Notes: generated by a model from the sequence alone, not told the origin. A stretch of 64,000 nucleotides of DNA from Diphasiastrum complanatum (GCA_029204225.1 CM055095.1:47504510-47568509); one strand, 5' to 3'; numbered from the stretch's first letter, positions 41,526-52,864 are shown. Translations and numbers: made by a program.

Positions 41526-42900
41526 TGTTTGGGCAAATTTTGATTAGGGATTGGTCCAACCAAAATGCCTTAGTGAAGAAAGGACCCACACTATTTTTAC
41601 CCATGTGATCAGAATCTGACCATTTTCAATCCTGGGGCCCCACTGATCACCCCGTACTCCTGGGTCAATAAGAGTTTTCCAAGCTCTCAGAGATATGACC
41701 AGCGGGAGATTGTCTTCATCTCAGTGCTCATACTAATCCAAGGGCTGCTATTGTACTATTGATATGTAGTGAATAGACGGCCTGTGCTACCCAACCATGA
41801 TGTTATCGTATGTAAACAGTGGTTAGGATGAGAAATCCATGAGTGGTTATCTCTATGGCAATATCTCCAATACGAACCTCTCGAACTATGGTGTCAAATG
41901 CTATGACATCTATATTGACAGGTTCTAAAACACGTAAAACCAAGCAAAATCTGCATGGACCAAAATGTACTCCATTCATAACATAGGTCTCTGAGTGTGC
42001 CTATAGTTGTCGGACGCTTGTTAGCTTCAAGTGTAGAGGCTGGCTTGTCTGAAGTGGGGTTGACTCTTCTACAGTGTGTGTGATGTGTCTAAGAATGGCA
42101 GTTAGATCATCTTCAGTAGGAGCTGGTGGGGGAGGCCGACAGGGTATCACTAACTCAGTATAACGGATGGTTGTTAGGCCTACACATACCTAGTTTAAAT
42201 TTGTTACTAGTTCATGCATGCTTAAAGCACTTTCATCTGCTCTATGTCTGACTCGAAACAATCGATCGTCTGGAATGAGCAAACGCTGCACATAAGGGCT
42301 ATAAAAGTAGTAATAAGCTGCCCCTTGTTGTACTACCTGGCAACAGTCTCCTGGTGGGGGAAGGTCACTTAGTGTCGTACTTGTCATGGGAAGTCTATCA
42401 AGGTTAATGCTTGGCTCAATGGGTTGCAATTGTAAGGTTCGTGTGGTCACTAATATCCATTTCTGATTTATTTTGATGTATAGTGTGGTCCTTATCAAAA
42501 TTTCTCTTATCAATTTCAAGTGCTAAGTCTCCAGTTCGAAGGCCATGTACCGTAGTATCGAGTCCTATGATGGTTACGTAGAGTCCGGTGAAATGATATT
42601 GCCGTGATCGGCGCTCATCTGTCATGCCCTTGATATTTAGGCTCTTTATTTCACCGTATACTGTGGTACTATTCTAGTGTCAAAGAATCCCTCTTAGCGT
42701 GGGTGAATACTCGGAGGTTCTCAACAACTCTAGAATGCGTGGGTCTTGTTCTAATCTCGTCTCATATTTACCATAGATTTCATAAGACTTAGCTATTGAA
42801 CTTTTAGAACATTCCACTCTCTTCAATTCATTCCTCTTTACAACCTCTAAACACCATACTACTCACATGCTTGAATATTTTGGTGAAGTGTGATTATGAT
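41526..42900 (-). pseudogene. Unidentified degenerate coding region with a duplicated block, in or upstream of the GypB LTR
   Basis: On the minus strand three frames chain together. About 42820-42416 has SSIAKSYEIYGKYETRLEQD, SRQYHFTGLYVTIIGLDTTV and LRTGDLALEIDKRNF. 42519-42190 has LDRLPMTSTTLSDLPPPGDC, QQGAAYYYFYSPYVQRLLIP. About 42175-41600 has TELVIPCRPPPPAPTEDDLT, then FDTIVREVRIGDIAIEITTH. The first and third share the pattern DTxVxxxRxGD(L/I)A(L/I)EI, so a domain appears twice. I do not recognise the family. A viral 30K-type movement-protein fold came to mind because of the G-x-x-V...L-x-x-D-x-R arrangement, but this is speculation. The region sits where the GypB 5' LTR should be, so it may equally be LTR-internal or unrelated DNA. 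Confidence 0.4.
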
Positions 42901-43308
42901 CATAATTTGTCATTGTTGGTCCCATTTCCCAAAATGACTCTAGAAAGTGTATATTCCCTTTCTTTGATGACAAGAGACACTACTAAAGTTGATGACCTGG
43001 TCACATATTTTTTTTTGTTTATAAGTCATTTTCTTGAAACAACTAATGATAGCATCTGTTGTCGTAGAGTATCCCCCTGGATTTTTGCTCCAAATTTATG
43101 GTTCTCTTGGAATTCAATCATAACTCATTAGGGTGGTGTCTAAAGTATCATTGGCCTAAGACATGTCTAGAAGATCATCATGTATGGTTTTTAAAGTGAT
43201 ATCACATACCCTAGATGGGTTTCCAAGTTCCTTTAGCTTGTAGGTACAATGCCAAAACAAAGAATCCGTTCTTATGAGAATTTTCCATGTGTTATGTTGT
43301 GGTTTCTT
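42901..43308. other. Unassigned stretch
   Basis: No recognisable gene or repeat. It contains a T9 run at about 43009 and ends at the start of LTR-A. Confidence 0.4.
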
Positions 43309-44022
43309 TGTTGGAGGATTTGTGGATCTCAAGACAACCCTAACCCTAGTTAATAAGTGAGAGGGATTTGGCACCCTGCGTGTGTAAGTCCAACCCGATG
43401 ATCACATAGTTATTTGATTAGTTACAAGTTAATAAAAGGACTTTAGGCCTTTTTTGCGGGACTTTTAATGTCGCAGGGCCTAAATGTCAAGTTAGTTGGG
43501 TTTCCCTCCAATTTGGATGGTTCTCACTCTTTTTTAAATTTGAATAATTAGGGAGGCAGAAATGGACTAATAGGATTCAAAGGCCAGGGTCCTCCTCTCT
43601 ACTATAAAAAGGGACCAACTCGAGTTCCTACACATGTACATATCTTCATTTCAATAAAACGGATTGGTTCTCTTGTGAAATGGATTTATGAATGTCCTTG
43701 CGCTCTATTACTTTTCCTCCATCTCTCATGCTTATTTGTCTTTGCTAATTGTTGGATCTAATTGTTATTGGGATTGTATGTTTTTATACTTTTTATGAGT
43801 GAGAAAGGGAGAGAGAGAAAGAGTAAGCTATCTTCATTGTGGATCTAGTGTTAATGCTTAGGGTTAGTGGATGGTAGAGTTAGATGTGAATCTTCTATTC
43901 ATTCTAAAATCTGAACTATGCTACTGCTCTCATGGGAACGAATCTACGCGTGACAACTAACTTCATCTCCTTGATTGACTAGACCTTGGGTTGAGGATAG
44001 GCAAGGAAAGAAACCCACTACA
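43309..44022 (+). mobile_element. 5' LTR (LTR-A) of a plus-strand GypA-family element
   Basis: A 714-bp LTR from TGTTGGAGGATTTG to ...AAACCCACTACA. TATA box ACTATAAAAAGGG at about 43601, then AATAAAAC at about 43654 as a candidate polyadenylation signal; a GA-rich microsatellite at 43800-43825. Directly followed by a primer site, so this is a 5' LTR. It is the reference copy for the solo LTRs at 9012 and 44923. Confidence 0.9.
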
Positions 44023-44026
44023 ATTT

Positions 44027-44044
44027 TGGCACCGTTGCTGGGGA
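44027..44044 (+). promoter_or_regulatory. Primer binding site, tRNA-Asp type
   Basis: TGGCACCGTTGCTGGGGA, four bases after LTR-A, matches the TGGCGCCGTTGCCGGGGA consensus of plant Athila/Tat gypsy elements (complementary to tRNA-Asp) at 16 of 18 positions. Confidence 0.9.
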
Positions 44045-44832
44045 GCTACGACAATTTTTCAGTTTTCAGCATGTTTGTTGGATGGTTAGCTTCAATTAGG
44101 CATTTTGTCGTGGCATGAATAGTGTTAAATCTGCATTTAGGGTTGGTTTGGGAGTGATTTTACCTGATTTGAGTGGATTTGCTTGTTTGAAATCTAATCT
44201 GATTATGGAACATGAAAAGCTATTCAAATCACCAATCTTAAGATTCATTTGGATCTGAATATTAGAAAAAACAACAAAAATCGGTCAAATTTGTCAGATT
44301 TTGGTCAAAAGAGGCAAAATTTGACATCAGAGCTGATAACTTTTTGCCCTCTTTCAAGAAACATTCGCCGAGTTGCAGGCACCGTCGGTTTGTTCACAAA
44401 ACCTTCAGTTTGAAGGGAGAACAATCCTTTCCAGCAGATTTCTAGAAATATCAGAAAAATCATCAAAAAACACCAAAAAATCACCAAAACCCTAAAAATA
44501 CAGAAAAAGAACCTTCGTCCGATTCACTATGCATAGGTGTGATTTAGATCTATCTACTGCCAGGTCGACGAAGAATAATATCAGAAATAGAAGGTTTATC
44601 AGAGGATCAGTTGTCATATTGTCATATTTTTGTCAAAAAAGTCTCTTTTTTGCAAAAATACCAGTATTACTCTTGATTCTTTGTCAGAACCTTTGCCGAG
44701 TTTCCAGATCATTCTATTTATAGTAGTTTACGATTTCTGAGTTTGACGAACATTCATCTTATTCAGATCATAGAAAATCTTTATTTTTACCCTCACCAAA
44801 CTACAGAAACTGTGTTTCTTTGTGCTAGAAAC
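44045..44832 (+). promoter_or_regulatory. 5' leader of the plus-strand GypA element (truncated)
   Basis: An untranslated region of nearly 800 bases without gag. It contains the motif class seen in GypA leaders and spacers: ATTCGCCGAG (about 44364), AACCTTCGTCCGA (about 44511), ACCTTTGCCGAG (about 44691). It is cut at 44832 by a copia LTR fragment; no gag follows. Comparable in size to the long leaders of Tat/Athila elements. Confidence 0.55.
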
Positions 44833-46625
44833 TTTAAGGTATGACTAGAGTCAACTCTCCTCAACCGTTTTTAAACGTAAGCAACCTACTTACGGTTATC
44901 AATGAAGTCAACCAGCGATGACTGTAGTGGGTTTCTTTCCTTGCCTAACCTGAATCCAAGATCTAGTCAATCTAGCATCAAAGAGACGGAGTTAGTTGTC
45001 ACGCGTAGGTTCGTTCCCATAAGAGCGATAGTATAGTTCAGATTTCAACATGAATGGAGGATCTAACACTAACATCCATTAACACTAAGCATTAACACTA
45101 CATCCATTAACCCTCCTTCCATTAACCCTAAATCCACAACAATGATAGAAACTTACTCTTCTCTCTCTCCTTTTCTCTCTCACAAAAAGCATAAGAAATA
45201 GCAATCCCAATAATGATCAAATTCAACAATTAGCAAATACAAAGGAAGCATGAAAAATGGAGGAAAAGAGAGGAAGAGCAAGGACATTCATCAATCCATT
45301 TCTAAAGAGAACCAATCTGCTTTATTGAAATGAGAAAATGAACATCAGGAACAACTCGAGTTGGTCCCTTTTTATAGTAGAGAGGAGGACCCTGGCCTCT
45401 GAATCCTATTGGTCCAGTCTTGCCTCTCTTTTTTTCAAATTGAAAAAAGTGTGGAAACCATCAAAATTGGAGGGAAACCCAACTTTATTCACTAACTTGA
45501 CATTTAGGCCCTGCGACATTAATAGTCCCGTAAAAAGGCCTAACGTCCTTCATTAACTTTCTAATTTATCAAATAACTATGTGATCATTGGGTTGGACTT
45601 ACACACGCAGGGTGCCAAATCCCTCTCACTTATTAACTAGGGTTAGGGTAGCCTTGGGATCCGCAAACCCTCCAACAATGATGATTTACGAGTTCCTACG
45701 AAGTCAACTAACAACGGTTGACCCATCTCATCATTTAGCTCCGAAAGTTATCACTTACGGTTATTAGCAAAGGAAGCAAATGATCACCTACAAAGCAAAC
45801 GATCAACAACTGATCGAATGACCAACGGTTGTTCAAACGATTGCGAATAGACTTCGGCCATTACTACATCCTTGCACTACGACGCATACGGAGGATACTT
45901 TACTCTGTACTTCTCCTCCTTCACGACGCTCCAATAACGGATCTACGGATCTTGTTTAAACGACTGTTAATCATCTTGTAAACTGTAATTACAATAAATC
46001 AAGAGACTCTGACAGCTATAAATATGTATCTGAACGAAGAGAAGGAGTGATACGTGTCGTTGAGTTGAACAATCCAGATACACAGAGTGATCAACAACGA
46101 CCAAAAGGTCTTAAGTAACTAGCTCCTTAGAGTTAGTGATTTATACACAGAAAGAGAGATCTAGAACTATAGCTATTGTTTTGAGTCTATAATTAGGAGC
46201 ACGTGCTTATCAGCGCTATTGTAATGTGTTCCGATTCTCTTTTATATATACAGATTCACTACTGTTTAATCCTTACATTCTTGATTGAATGCAATTGTCT
46301 CTCTCACTCTCTTGCACACAAATACGGTTATCAAAGACAGAAGATCGCATGGCTGTCCAAGACGCCTAATGCTTCGCAATCCTATTGTTACGGTAGTCTC
46401 AGACTCCTACTCAAATAACCCAAAAAGATAATAAGCTTTTGATTCCGTTCCCTAGTCAATCCACGTTCCTGAAATCGCAGTTATTATTGTGTTCATAGTC
46501 TTCATTGTTTTTCTTACTATTGGTAGAGACATCCATCGTAATCATCTCTCATGTTCTGCTTCCGTCACAGCTCTGCTGTAGTCACAATCAATCGTAGACC
46601 AAGCATTTCACATCATACACCAACA
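44833..46625 (+). repeat. CopE-type LTR, 5'-truncated, interrupted by a solo LTR
   Basis: Aligns with 32068-33100 from GTCAACTCTCCTCAACCG to CATACACCAACA. The first about 160 bases of the LTR are absent. It is interrupted at 44923-45677 by an LTR-A copy. It ends at 46625, directly against gypsy integrase sequence, with no primer site after it. Confidence 0.88.
44923..45677 (-). mobile_element. Solo LTR-A nested in the copia LTR
   Basis: A 755-bp copy with TGTAGTGGG...CCTCCAACA ends (minus orientation) and 5-bp flanks ATGAC (44918-44922) and ATGAT (45678-45682), matching at four of five positions. The uninterrupted copia LTR at about 32145 reads CAGCGACGACGATTTACGA across this point, which confirms the insertion. 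No internal element sequence, hence a solo LTR from LTR-LTR recombination. Confidence 0.9.
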
Positions 46626-46629
46626 TAAT

Positions 46630-47440
46630 AGACATAACTATGATACCTGAGTGGTACGCCAACATAGCCACCTATCTTTCGACACTTACAGTACTGGATT
46701 CCATGTCCCATCAAGAAAGGAGGAAAGTATGCTTACAAGCCTTGAGATTCTCATTAATAGGGGGTGTCCTATACAGACAAGATATAGATGGATTATATAG
46801 ACGATGTGTCACACCCGGAGAGGTTGATTTTATTTTAGAAGAATGTCATGATTAAACGTGTGGAGGCCATTTTGCGGTACAACTAACAACACAGAAGGTA
46901 CTTAGGACAAGATACTAGTGGCCTACTATATTTCGTGATGCTCATTTATATGCGCGTAATTGCGAGATTTGCTAAAGGATTGATCCACATGCCAATCGAA
47001 CACGTTCCTTAGTGCCAATACAAGTGATGCTACCATTTGAGAAATGGGGAATAGACTTCATGGGACCCATCCACCCTGCATCATCAAACAAGAGCACTAC
47101 ATAGTTGTAGCCACTGACTACTTTACTAAGTGGGCAGAAGCCAGAGCGTTAGCAAAAGATAATGCCAAGGAGACAATATGGTTCTTACTGGAATAAGTGA
47201 TAGGTAGATTTGGAGCACCCAAAGAGTTAGTGTCTAATAGAGGAACACATTTCCTTAACAAAAAAGCCATGACAGATTAATTGTTGATCAGACACAAGAA
47301 AAGTATCCCATATCACCCACAAGCCAATGGCCAAGCCGAGAGTACGAACAAACAGCTACTATCTATTCTGAAAAAAATTGTAACTAACAGCAAAAGAGAT
47401 TGGGACCACAAGTTATATGCTGCCTTATGGGATAATAATA
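46630..47440 (+). pseudogene. Gypsy RNase H-integrase tether and integrase (fragment)
   Basis: Starts with MIPEWYANIATYLSTLTVLD and FSLIGGVLYRQDIDGLYRRC, then the HHCC remnant (HFAVQLTTQ, ARNCEIC) and the core: EKWGIDFMGPIHP (first Asp), YFTKWAEARAL, GAPKELVSNRGTHFLN (Asp to Asn in the SDxG position), SIPYHPQANGQAESTNKQLL (Glu intact), KRDWDHKLYAALW. Five or more stops or frameshifts. It ends abruptly at about 47440, where minus-strand copia RT begins. A Tat/Athila-like integrase different from GypA1. Confidence 0.9.
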
Positions 47441-48647
47441 AAAGACTGCTGCACTGCTTTGAAGTAAACGTTTAAATCTGAAGAGCTAGGTGTAAAGTCG
47501 TGATCAATAAGAAAAGTATTGATCCTTTGAAACCATGCTCGAACAAATTGCTTCAAGTCATAAAGTTCCTTATGGAGTTTACAAACATGATTGTGCTTAC
47601 CCTCGATAATATAACCTTCGGGTTGTACCATGTAAATGTCTTCTTCAATAACTCCATTGAGATATGTTGTCTATACATCCATTTGATGTATTTCCAAATA
47701 TGTTGCAGCGACAAATGATAGCAAAAGTCGAATAGAAGAATGCTTGACTACTGGACTGAAGTCTCAATGTAAACAACGTTGTATACCTGAGAAAAACCTC
47801 TGGCTACTAGTCATGCCTTTCTTCTGTTGATACTTCCATCTGCGTTGTACTTGACTTTGAAAATCCATTTGCAATCAACTACGTTTCTGTTGGTAGGTAA
47901 TTCGACAATCGTACACGTATGGTTCTTGATAAGAGATGAATACTCTTTATCCATAGCTTCTTTCCAGAGATCTGAGTCAGGCTGACTCAGTGCCTCTTGG
48001 ACAGACGTTGGCTCCTGAAGTAGATAGGTTGCAGACTCGTTGATATACTGGTTAGGTGGTCTGCTAGTCCTTGAAGATCTTCTGGGTAATATAGAAAGTT
48101 GATTATCTCCATCATACTGTAGTTGCTGATTTGCAACATCATCATCTTCTGATCTGTCATTGATTTGTTGTTCGTCAAGAGTAGAGGAGCTTGGACCTTC
48201 AATAGGAATAGTCGACTGAGGAACTGGAAAGTTCAAAGCGTCAGAAGAATCTGATAGGTCCGCTACATGGGGACTGCCCTTTCCCTTGAGGTCTGAAAAC
48301 TGATCTTCAATAAATATGACATCCCGGCTAGTGAATATCTTTGACTCGATGGGATCGAATAACTTGTAGGCTTGATCTGGAGTAGTGTAGCTGATGAAAA
48401 TACACTTGATACTCTGGAAGTCGAGTTTCTTCCTGAGATCACGAGGAATCTGCGCAAAAGCAATACATCCAAAAACTCGTAAGTTTGATAAAAATAGGTT
48501 TGGTACATGTCCAAACTTCGAATGATGTTTTGTTTGAGAGGCCTTTAGTAGAACATCTGTTTTGAATATAGGTTGTTGTTGTAACAGCTTCAACCCAGAA
48601 GCACTTCGGAAATGTCCCATGTGATAACATGCACTTTGCCGATTCAA
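47431..48647 (-). pseudogene. CopF RT N-terminus and integrase C-terminus
   Basis: From 48647: SACYHMGHFRSASGLKLLQQ is frame-shifted integrase tail, with TKHHSKFGHVPNLFLSNLRVFG in frame. Then GYTTPDQAYKLFD-like sequence, SRDVIFIEDQFSDL, a Ser-rich linker and early RT (VQEALSQPDSDLWKEAMDKE, RNVVDCKWIFKVKYNADGSI). After about 47811 a frameshift leads to EGYIIEGKHNHVCKLHKELY, DLKQFVRAWFQRINTFL, ending at about 47431. The YVDD box and RNase H are missing: truncated at the gypsy junction. Confidence 0.88.
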
Positions 48648-49236
48648 CTAAGGTTCTGTTCTTTCTCTCAGCAAGACTATTTGACTGAGCCGAATAGAAA
48701 GTGATGTATTGTTGCTCAATGTCGTTGTTAATGCAGTAGTCCTTGAATTCATTGGAGATGTACTCTCTCCCATTATCTGACCTCAGTGCTTTGATTTGTT
48801 TACCAGTTTGAATCTCAGCATGCTCTTTGAATTGTCTAAATTTGATGAAGGCCTCTGATTTCTATTTAATAAAATAAACAGCTGTTCTTCTGGAGAATTC
48901 GTCAATAAAGGTAATGAAATACTTTGCATCTAGCAATGAAGGAGTTTGCATAGGTCCACATATATCTGTATGAACAACATCTAGTAGATCTTTTGTTGCA
49001 TGCATATGGTTTGATCTAAAAGCAATCCTAGTCTGCTTTCCAAAGATGCAGCTATGACAGATAGGGAGATCGACCTTACCAGAAGGATAGTCGAGATCAA
49101 GAACCATGGATTGTCTGGGCATGTTCATAACAGATGCATGATTCAAGTGTCCTAAGCAATGATGCCATAGTAATGCTTTATTGACTAGAACAAAGGTTTT
49201 CAAGACTTGACTAAACTCAGAATAGCAATGTGCCAA
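48640..49236 (-). pseudogene. CopF integrase N-terminus and core
   Basis: Frame 49236-48862: LWHHCLGHLNHASVMNM with LPICHSCIFGKQTR (HHCC), VVHTDICGPMQTPS (first Asp), FITFIDEFSRRTAVYF. A stop at about 48862 follows, then LRSDNGREYISNEFKDYCIN (second Asp), NSLAERKN (Glu) and LVESAKCMLSHGTFP in the next frames. Catalyses integration in an intact element; here split by stops. Confidence 0.88.
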
Positions 49237-49251
49237 TCTATATAAGTAAGC

Positions 49252-49608
49252 CTACCTCTTGTCGAGTGCAAGGATCCTATTATTCTTATCAATGATTTTG
49301 CATTGATCAGATTTGAATTCTACCTTACGACCTAAGTCTGTAATTCTACTCACTGATAACAGATTTGTAGAGAGTTTAGGAACATATAAGACCTTTGATA
49401 GTAATTTGAATTGATCATGCTGGAAACACAATCTTACAGTACCTTCACCTTCAATAGTGTGAGTACTATTGTCACCAAGATAAACAAATTTCTTTGTGCT
49501 GTAAGGAGTGTAGGAGTTGAAGATCTCATGTTGATTGGTCATATGTTGAGTTGCTCCAGAATCCAGAAACCATGAATCATCCAAAAATGCGTTTTGATCT
49601 TTGACCAT
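49252..49608 (-). pseudogene. CopF protease
   Basis: An open frame with an intact copia protease: SWFLDSGATQHMTNQHEIF, FVYLGDNSTHTIEGEGTVRL, SKVLYVPKLSTNLLSVSRI, VEFKSDQCKIIDKNNRI. Flanked by stops that separate it from gag and from the pre-integrase region. Confidence 0.92.
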
Positions 49609-49689
49609 GAATGCGACTTCGACTTGTAGAGATGATGAAACTGTGTTTGCTTGTTGATCAGGTTGCTTGACTGCGTTCTTCGCTTGGAG

Positions 49690-50456
49690 AATTCAAGAAT
49701 TCTTGATCTCATGGTTATTGCGCTTGCAATACTTGCAAAATATCTTCTTCTCCGATTGTGGATTTGATGATTGTTCTTGACCTTGAGTCTGTTTCTGATT
49801 CATTGTAGCTTTCTTGGAGCTTTTCTGCTTCTGTCGCTTTGAGCCTTTGTTGACATATAGAGCCTGAGAGGAGGAAGTAGATGGAGTGTCTTGACTTCTT
49901 CGATTATCTTCTTGCAGCAACATAGTGATAACTCTAGTAAGAATTAAATCTGAGTGTGTCGATATGATCATCACCTAGTTCTCATATGTAGAGGGCAAGC
50001 TTGAAAGCAATGTCGTAATTGCATCTTGATCGTCTATGACTGATCCGACAACGGCCATTTGTTGCAAAAGATTCTTAAACTAGTTAATGTGACTCTGAAG
50101 TGAATCACCAATAGACATTTTGAATGTGAAGAATTTTCTTCGTAGATGTAACTTAGTAGCTACATCTTTCACATCATATAGTGAGTTCAAGATGTCCCAA
50201 ACATCTCTTGACATTTTAGCTTCAACTATGTGTCCAATCGGTGTATCTGATATATTGAGGATGATAAAGCGCGAAAGCTTTACCATCTTTCAATTTCCAC
50301 TTTGAGTCGTCGTCTTCAGGTTTTACTTCTGTACCTTGTAACAACATCCCATAGTTCGCTGGCAATTAGCAAGGTGTTCATCTTAAATTTCCACAAATGA
50401 TAATCAGATCCATTCAGCTTTTCTGTGATAAGACCAGCTTTACTTTGAGAATCCAT
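49690..50456 (-). pseudogene. CopF gag
   Basis: The start ATG is probably at 50456 on the minus strand (MDSQSKAGLITEKLNGSDYH, LWKFKMNTLLIASELWDVV). Frame changes follow, then ISDTPIGHIVEAKMSRDVWD, VATKLHLRRKFFTFKMS (50286-50080), LTRVITMLLQEDNRRSQ and a zinc knuckle CKYCKRNNHEIKN whose final Cys is lost (49693-49974). It matches CopC and CopE gag. Confidence 0.88.
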
Positions 50457-50592
50457 CTGGAACTTAGTCTGTCGATTGTATTAATGACGCTAAGATGTGG
50501 TAATGCCAACAATAAGAAATCAATTCTATGATACTGAAAGGTTGAAAAGAACTGAAGAGTATGATATCAATTTGATATTGCAAAAGACATCA

Positions 50593-50705
50593 AGTATTAG
50601 AGCTTTCGCTCTGATATCATGTTGGAATCAGATAAAGAAGTAGTGAAAATGCTCTGATACCATGTCGGTATCAGATAAAGAGTAATGATTTTGCTTTCAT
50701 ACCAT
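50593..50705 (-). promoter_or_regulatory. Triplicated primer-binding-site segment of CopF
   Basis: Three copies of the primer-site complement stand in a row with spacings of 43 and 42 bases: GCTCTGATATCAT (50608-50620), GCTCTGATACCAT (50651-50663) and GCTTTCATACCAT (50693-50705). The middle one is the exact complement of TGGTATCAGAGC. The outer one, next to the LTR end, is the one in functional position but has mutated. The repeats include flanking ATCAGATAAAGA sequence, so this is a local tandem amplification. Confidence 0.8.
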
Positions 50706-51169
50706 GTCAAAAAGTGGTGTGCAGAAGATAGGTCTAGCTCAAAAAGAAACGAATGAAAATAATTTGTGTGTCTAGAAAGCAAACTTTTTGTGCATGGTGG
50801 AATAAACTACCTTCATCTTTCCAATGCATGACTATGCCTATCAATTTCAAACAAGACAATAGTGATAGAAATCACGTTTGAACTTATAGTAACTTACTTT
50901 GAAATTGCCAGTACTACACTGATTACGTACACTTAAGCATTGAAAATTATCAGACAAATAATTAGTCGCAAAGAACTTCAGAAAACGCATACATTCTAAG
51001 ATGAAGCTGAACGCAATAAAGGATAGTATTGATTCAAAATAAAACATAAGTAAATGAGTACAACAAGTTGCAGACAATGTAAACACACAAGAAAATCCGC
51101 AAAACTGGATTAACAATGGATGAAGATTAAAACTGATTAGACAATTGGTAAGAAGGAGAATAATCCAAC
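50706..51169 (-). repeat. 5' LTR of CopF
   Basis: About 465 bp on the minus strand from TGTTGGATTATTCTCC (51169) to TTTTTGACA next to the primer site. Ends inferred from the TG..CA rule and from the fact that dispersed repeat R starts exactly at 51170. No 3' LTR in the window. Confidence 0.7.
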
Positions 51170-51540
51170 AACTCAATGCCTCCAGATTTCTCATGTTATG
51201 AGAGAGACCATTGTCATTCAAAAGTTATGAACTTCTGTCATTGAGGGAAGATCTTAGTAAGAGAGAAGGTATGGTGACAGGGAAGTGAGAATCATTCTTT
51301 TCGTTTCAATATCTGATCCAACACATTTCTAGCTGCATTCCAAGTCATAGAACAATATATTTCCTACCTATAGTCCAACCCTCAAGGCTTATTTCAGAAC
51401 TATGAAAACCAAAGGAGACAAAATATCATTCATTTTTCACACACAAGGCCGTTTTCTGACGACACCTCACATCTGGATCAGTGGAGATTAATCGCAACCA
51501 GAACCACAGAAGATCCATTGCTTAGTAATAAAGTAAATGA
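51170..51540. repeat. Dispersed repeat R, copy 2 (longer)
   Basis: Shares 51170-51255 and 51478-51525 with the copy at 18538-18690. The middle about 230 bases are present only here. CopF inserted at, or is bounded by, its left edge. Nature unknown. Confidence 0.7.
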
Positions 51541-51835
51541 TTGGGAAGATTGGACGTACTTTTTATAAATGCAATTTAGCTGATAAAGTAATGAATCTTG
51601 TTTCGGACATGGATAACAACTGATGCTCAGCTATGACACATGTCTTCCTCACGCGACTAACTTGTGTGGTTTTGTTGTGTGGGATGGTGGCAGGTAACAG
51701 CTGGGTGTCTTAAAACTTGCTTCGCTTTATGGTACTCTGTATTGTTAAACTTTATACATCTTTATTTTTACCTATTATGCTATAAATTGAAGGGTTCAAA
51801 GCGTTTGGTCTTGACTTGTCAAGAGGGACTATGTG
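51541..51835. other. Unassigned, ends in a CT microsatellite
   Basis: No feature recognised except (CT)n at about 51847-51868, just right of it. Confidence 0.4.
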
Positions 51836-51859
51836 AAATCTTGTTACTCTCTCTCTCTC

Positions 51860-52160
51860 TCTCTCTTTCTCAATTCTGACAATTCATTCAATTATGAACT
51901 ACTCATCAATAACTTTGATGGAAGGAAACTATTTTGTTTAATAGATAGTGGTAGTATGCATAACTTCTTTAATAGTAGGTCATTACGAAGCTGCGGTTTA
52001 GCATCTTTGGATAATTGTGATAAGATGAGAGTATAGATTTCCAATGGAGTAACCATCTCTTGTAATAACATCACCCCAGTGGTGAACTTGTAAATCGAGG
52101 ATTATACTCTTAAAACGAGTTTCCATATTGTGGAGCTGGGGACAAAACTCGTTGACTACA
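51860..52160 (+). pseudogene. Gypsy aspartic protease scrap (+ strand)
   Basis: Encodes FCLIDSGSMHNFFNSRSL, a clear retropepsin active site of the LIDSGSTHNF type found in chromovirus-like gypsy elements. It is followed, through stops at about 52033 and 52090, by a NGVTISCNNITPVVNL-like and TSFHIVEL reading. No other part of the element is nearby. The minus-strand frames over the same bases are shadows. Confidence 0.75.
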
Positions 52161-52864
52161 TTTTTGTATGTGTTTCCTATTTGTGAGATAGTAGGACTAC
52201 GAACGAGGAAAACCTTGTAAGTTGGTTGCATTTTGTTTTGATACTCTATGAAACAACGATGCAACTTGAATTTTTTTTAGATGGCAATGTGAATATATGT
52301 GGCAATGGTCTATATATCTAATTTTTGATTTAGATCTTCATCCAAGTTGTAACTAGTTTGTTTGTGTTGATTCTTTCTATCTTTAGTAGCACATTTTGCC
52401 CACTAGCTACGCATTTTACTTATGTTTTTTAGCCATTTGCGAATCCTGCTCTCTGGTGCAACAAGGATATGAAGGCTATCTCAGCTTCTTGTGCACGCTA
52501 ATCTCTTTCAACAACTATCGAGCCATCGACTGAAGGACCTTGCACTTGTGAGCAATTGCATTTAAAAGCCATACAAGGTTGAAAGTACATGTTTAGCTTG
52601 GTTTGTTCTTCTAAGCAATGTCTGATTCACAAAAAAAGTAGATAAAAGGGTTCATAGTTGTAACCATCATGCAGCTACTATTTGTGCATCCCTACCTATG
52701 CATGGCTTCAACAGTGGCTAAAAGAAACTAGCGTTGATGAAAAATGTTACATCTACATCTCTGAAGCTCGTGGTAAAGTTGCATTTTCATTAAACGTCGT
52801 CAGTCACCGCTTGAGAAGTGTGATGGCCTTTGTGCTTTTGGCTTTTCTTGCATGGGTAATAACA
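52161..52864. other. Unassigned stretch
   Basis: No retroelement domain recognised. On the minus strand it lies downstream of the KRI1-like fragment and could hold further decayed exons or introns of the same gene, but I could not support any. Confidence 0.35.

Noticed and set aside
51892-52264. Two minus-strand frames over 51.9-52.3 kb
   Set aside because: They are shadows of the plus-strand gypsy protease reading, which has the recognisable LIDSGS active site.
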